From contig MWCQ01000009.1 in the NCBI GenBank assembly GCA_002070105.1, positions 41,514-105,513 of the forward strand: a stretch of DNA of 64,000 bases. Direction: 5' to 3'. The stretch is from Firmicutes bacterium ADurb.Bin193 (GTDB taxonomy: Bacteria > Bacillota > Clostridia > Monoglobales > Firm-18). Shown here piece by piece: positions 62,458-64,000 of the stretch. Position 1 is the first letter of the stretch. Every line of letters starts with the position of its first letter. Under the pieces are notes generated by a model. That model made no database searches. It saw only the letters and a program-made list of their open reading frames with translations, and had not been told where the DNA came from. The position numbers were made by a program, and so were the translations under genes.

Positions 62458-63795
62458 TTATTTCAGGCGAGATTCAAGAATTGATTTTTGCGCTTCATAC
62501 CCCGGCTTTCCCAAAAGGGCAAACATATTCTTTTTATATGCCTCAACGCCGGGCTGGTCAAACGGGTTTACACCGAGCATATACCCGCTTATCGCGCACG
62601 CTTTTTCAAAAAAATAAACAAGGTTTCCGAAGCAGTATTCGTCAAGCCTGGGTATCGTTACGACAAGGTTGGGCACACCGCCGTCGGTGTGCGCAAGCAT
62701 TGTCCCCTCCATTGCCCTTTTGTTTACATAGTCTACGGTTTTCCCCGCAAGGAAGTTAAGCCCGTCGCCGTCGCCCTCCTCCTCTTTCAGGGTTATATCC
62801 GCCGCAGGCGTTTCAACCTTAAGCACCGTTTCAAAAAGCATCCTCATGCCGTCCTGTATATACTGTCCCATGGAGTGAAGGTCGGTTGACAAATCGACAC
62901 CCGCAGGGAAAATACCCTTGCCGTCCTTGCCCTCGCTTTCGCCGTAAAGTTGTTTCCACCACTCCGTGAAAAAGTGGAGCGAAGGCTCATAATTCGCCAT
63001 AACCTCGATTTTTTTTCCTTTCTTAAGAAGGATATTCCTTGCCGCCGCATACTGATAGCATATATTTTTTTCAAGGTCGCAGACCGAGTATTCCTCCCTT
63101 GCGCTTTTCGCGCCCTCCATCATAAGGTCAATATCAGCGCCGCTTGCGGCAATCGGAAGAAGTCCGACGGATGTAAGCACCGAGAACCTTCCGCCTATAT
63201 CGTCGGGAACGGTAAATGTTTCATAACCCTCCCTGTCCGCAAGCGCCTTTAATGCGCCGCGGCTTTTGTCGGTGGTTACATATATCCTTTCCCTCGCATC
63301 GTTTTTGCCGTACTTTTTCTCTATAACCTCACGAAAAACCCGAAAAGCAATCGCAGGCTCAACAGTCGTCCCCGATTTTGAAATAACATTTATCGAAAAG
63401 TCCTTGTCCGCAACATAGTCGACAAGGCTTTTAAGACTTACCGAGCTTATCGAATTGCCCGCGAACATTATCTGAAGATTATTCGTATTATTCGAAAGCG
63501 GGTTTGATAAAAACTCAATCGCCGCCCTTGCGCCGAGGTATGAACCTCCGATACCTATTACGACAAGCACCTCGGAATCCTTCCTAATCTTTTCGGCAGC
63601 GAGTTTAACCCTTGAAAATTCCTCCCTGTCATAGTTTACGGGAAGGTCAAGCCATCCTGTAAATTCGCTTCCCGCACCTGTGCCGTCATGAAGCATCTTG
63701 TGTGCCGCGGCAACAGCGCTTTTTTGCATTTTCATCTCGTTGTCCGACAAAAATTGCTTTGCCGTTTTGTAGCTAAAACCTATTTGCTTTGTCAT
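62458..63795 (-). CDS. pgi: Glucose-6-phosphate isomerase
   Basis: A 445-residue glycolytic isomerase of the short Bacillus/Thermus-type class. Substrate motifs: [10 protein letters not shown] near 78-87, SKSGTT near 137, the catalytic Glu in the [15 protein letters not shown] stretch region, and the C-terminal QPGVEAYKK with the catalytic lysine. ATG 63795 follows GGAGGTTAC; the codon at 63813 does not. Single gene on the minus strand, with an AT-rich 205-base region beyond it to the window edge in which I see nothing. Confidence 0.95.
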   Translation of the reverse strand: MTKQIGFSYKTAKQFLSDNEMKMQKSAVAAAHKMLHDGTGAGSEFTGWLDLPVNYDREEFSRVKLAAEKIRKDSEVLVVIGIGGSYLGARAAIEFLSNPLSNNTNNLQIMFAGNSISSVSLKSLVDYVADKDFSINVISKSGTTVEPAIAFRVFREVIEKKYGKNDARERIYVTTDKSRGALKALADREGYETFTVPDDIGGRFSVLTSVGLLPIAASGADIDLMMEGAKSAREEYSVCDLEKNICYQYAAARNILLKKGKKIEVMANYEPSLHFFTEWWKQLYGESEGKDGKGIFPAGVDLSTDLHSMGQYIQDGMRMLFETVLKVETPAADITLKEEEGDGDGLNFLAGKTVDYVNKRAMEGTMLAHTDGGVPNLVVTIPRLDEYCFGNLVYFFEKACAISGYMLGVNPFDQPGVEAYKKNMFALLGKPGYEAQKSILESRLK

Positions 63796-64000
63796 TATGT
63801 AACCTCCGCTCATATGTATTTGCCCGAAAAACAGTTTTTTGATATACCCTATTATAGTATTACTTAATTCTATTATAAAAATACATAAAAAGCAATATTA
63901 ATATTGAGATATATGATAAATATGGTGTAGTGTTAAAATACATATGTTACAATAAAAAAAGACAACAACCTAAAAATGTGATAAAATAGTTTCGACTAAA

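Overview
The window suggests an endospore-forming member of the Clostridia (Firmicutes) of moderate GC content. Evidence: both dipicolinate synthase subunits (spoVFA/spoVFB), an alpha/beta-type small acid-soluble spore protein, two CotF-type coat proteins, the conserved yabP-yabQ-divIC-yabR block, a PyrR-attenuated pyrimidine operon, and many TTG and GTG starts behind strong Shine-Dalgarno sequences. A putative sigma-K promoter before spoVFA and a putative sigma-E promoter before yabP fit this. I cannot name the genus. A tagaturonate epimerase and a large secreted GH74-like protein hint at plant-polysaccharide use.

Layout. 0-3.4 kb: a LarA-family protein (cut by the window edge), a PHP phosphoesterase and tagaturonate epimerase, one plus-strand run. 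3.4-11.4 kb: mostly minus-strand single genes for stress and transport (HtpG, Cu/Zn SOD on plus, MGMT-type alkyltransferase, DUF6514, Ca2+ P-type ATPase, LiaF-like protein, ZupT). 11.6-15.5 kb: a sensor EAL protein, a spore SASP, a double OB-fold protein and an unknown protein. 15.7-23.6 kb: spoVFAB, a YqeG-AroE fusion, a TIM-barrel protein, AroQ, an aminopeptidase, EF-P, a zinc-ribbon protein, LspA and an RluD-type synthase, tightly packed with overlapping ends. 23.6-34.8 kb: a complete de novo UMP operon pyrR-B-C-F-carA-carB-K-D-(histidine phosphatase)-E behind a PyrR attenuator. 34.8-40 kb: RadC, a DUF3343/cysteine desulfurase pair, coat proteins, an amino-acid binding protein and permease without a local ATPase, and a LUD protein.

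40.0-41.1 kb is the most accessory-looking stretch: tRNA-Lys(CTT) with a consensus promoter, then a 137-bp unit present twice in tandem, each copy ending in the 3' end of the tRNA, then a four-helix-bundle gene whose start appears frameshifted. 41-46 kb (minus): a diguanylate cyclase, an MFS exporter and the yabPQ-divIC-yabR block, whose first gene is flanked by two inverted palindromic repeats. 46-50.6 kb: a 1537-residue secreted beta-propeller protein with four C-terminal repeats. 51-64 kb (minus): tyrS, an esterase, mutS2, clpX, clpP, tig, a metallophosphoesterase, then (after a plus-strand DUF1540 gene) thrC, a small P-loop protein and pgi.

I found no CRISPR array, prophage or complete insertion sequence. 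The best candidates for something not commonly described are the YqeG-AroE fusion, the tRNA-Lys tandem structured repeat, the RBS-sequestering hairpin before the DUF3343 gene, the structured element before efp, and the phosphatase inside the pyr operon.
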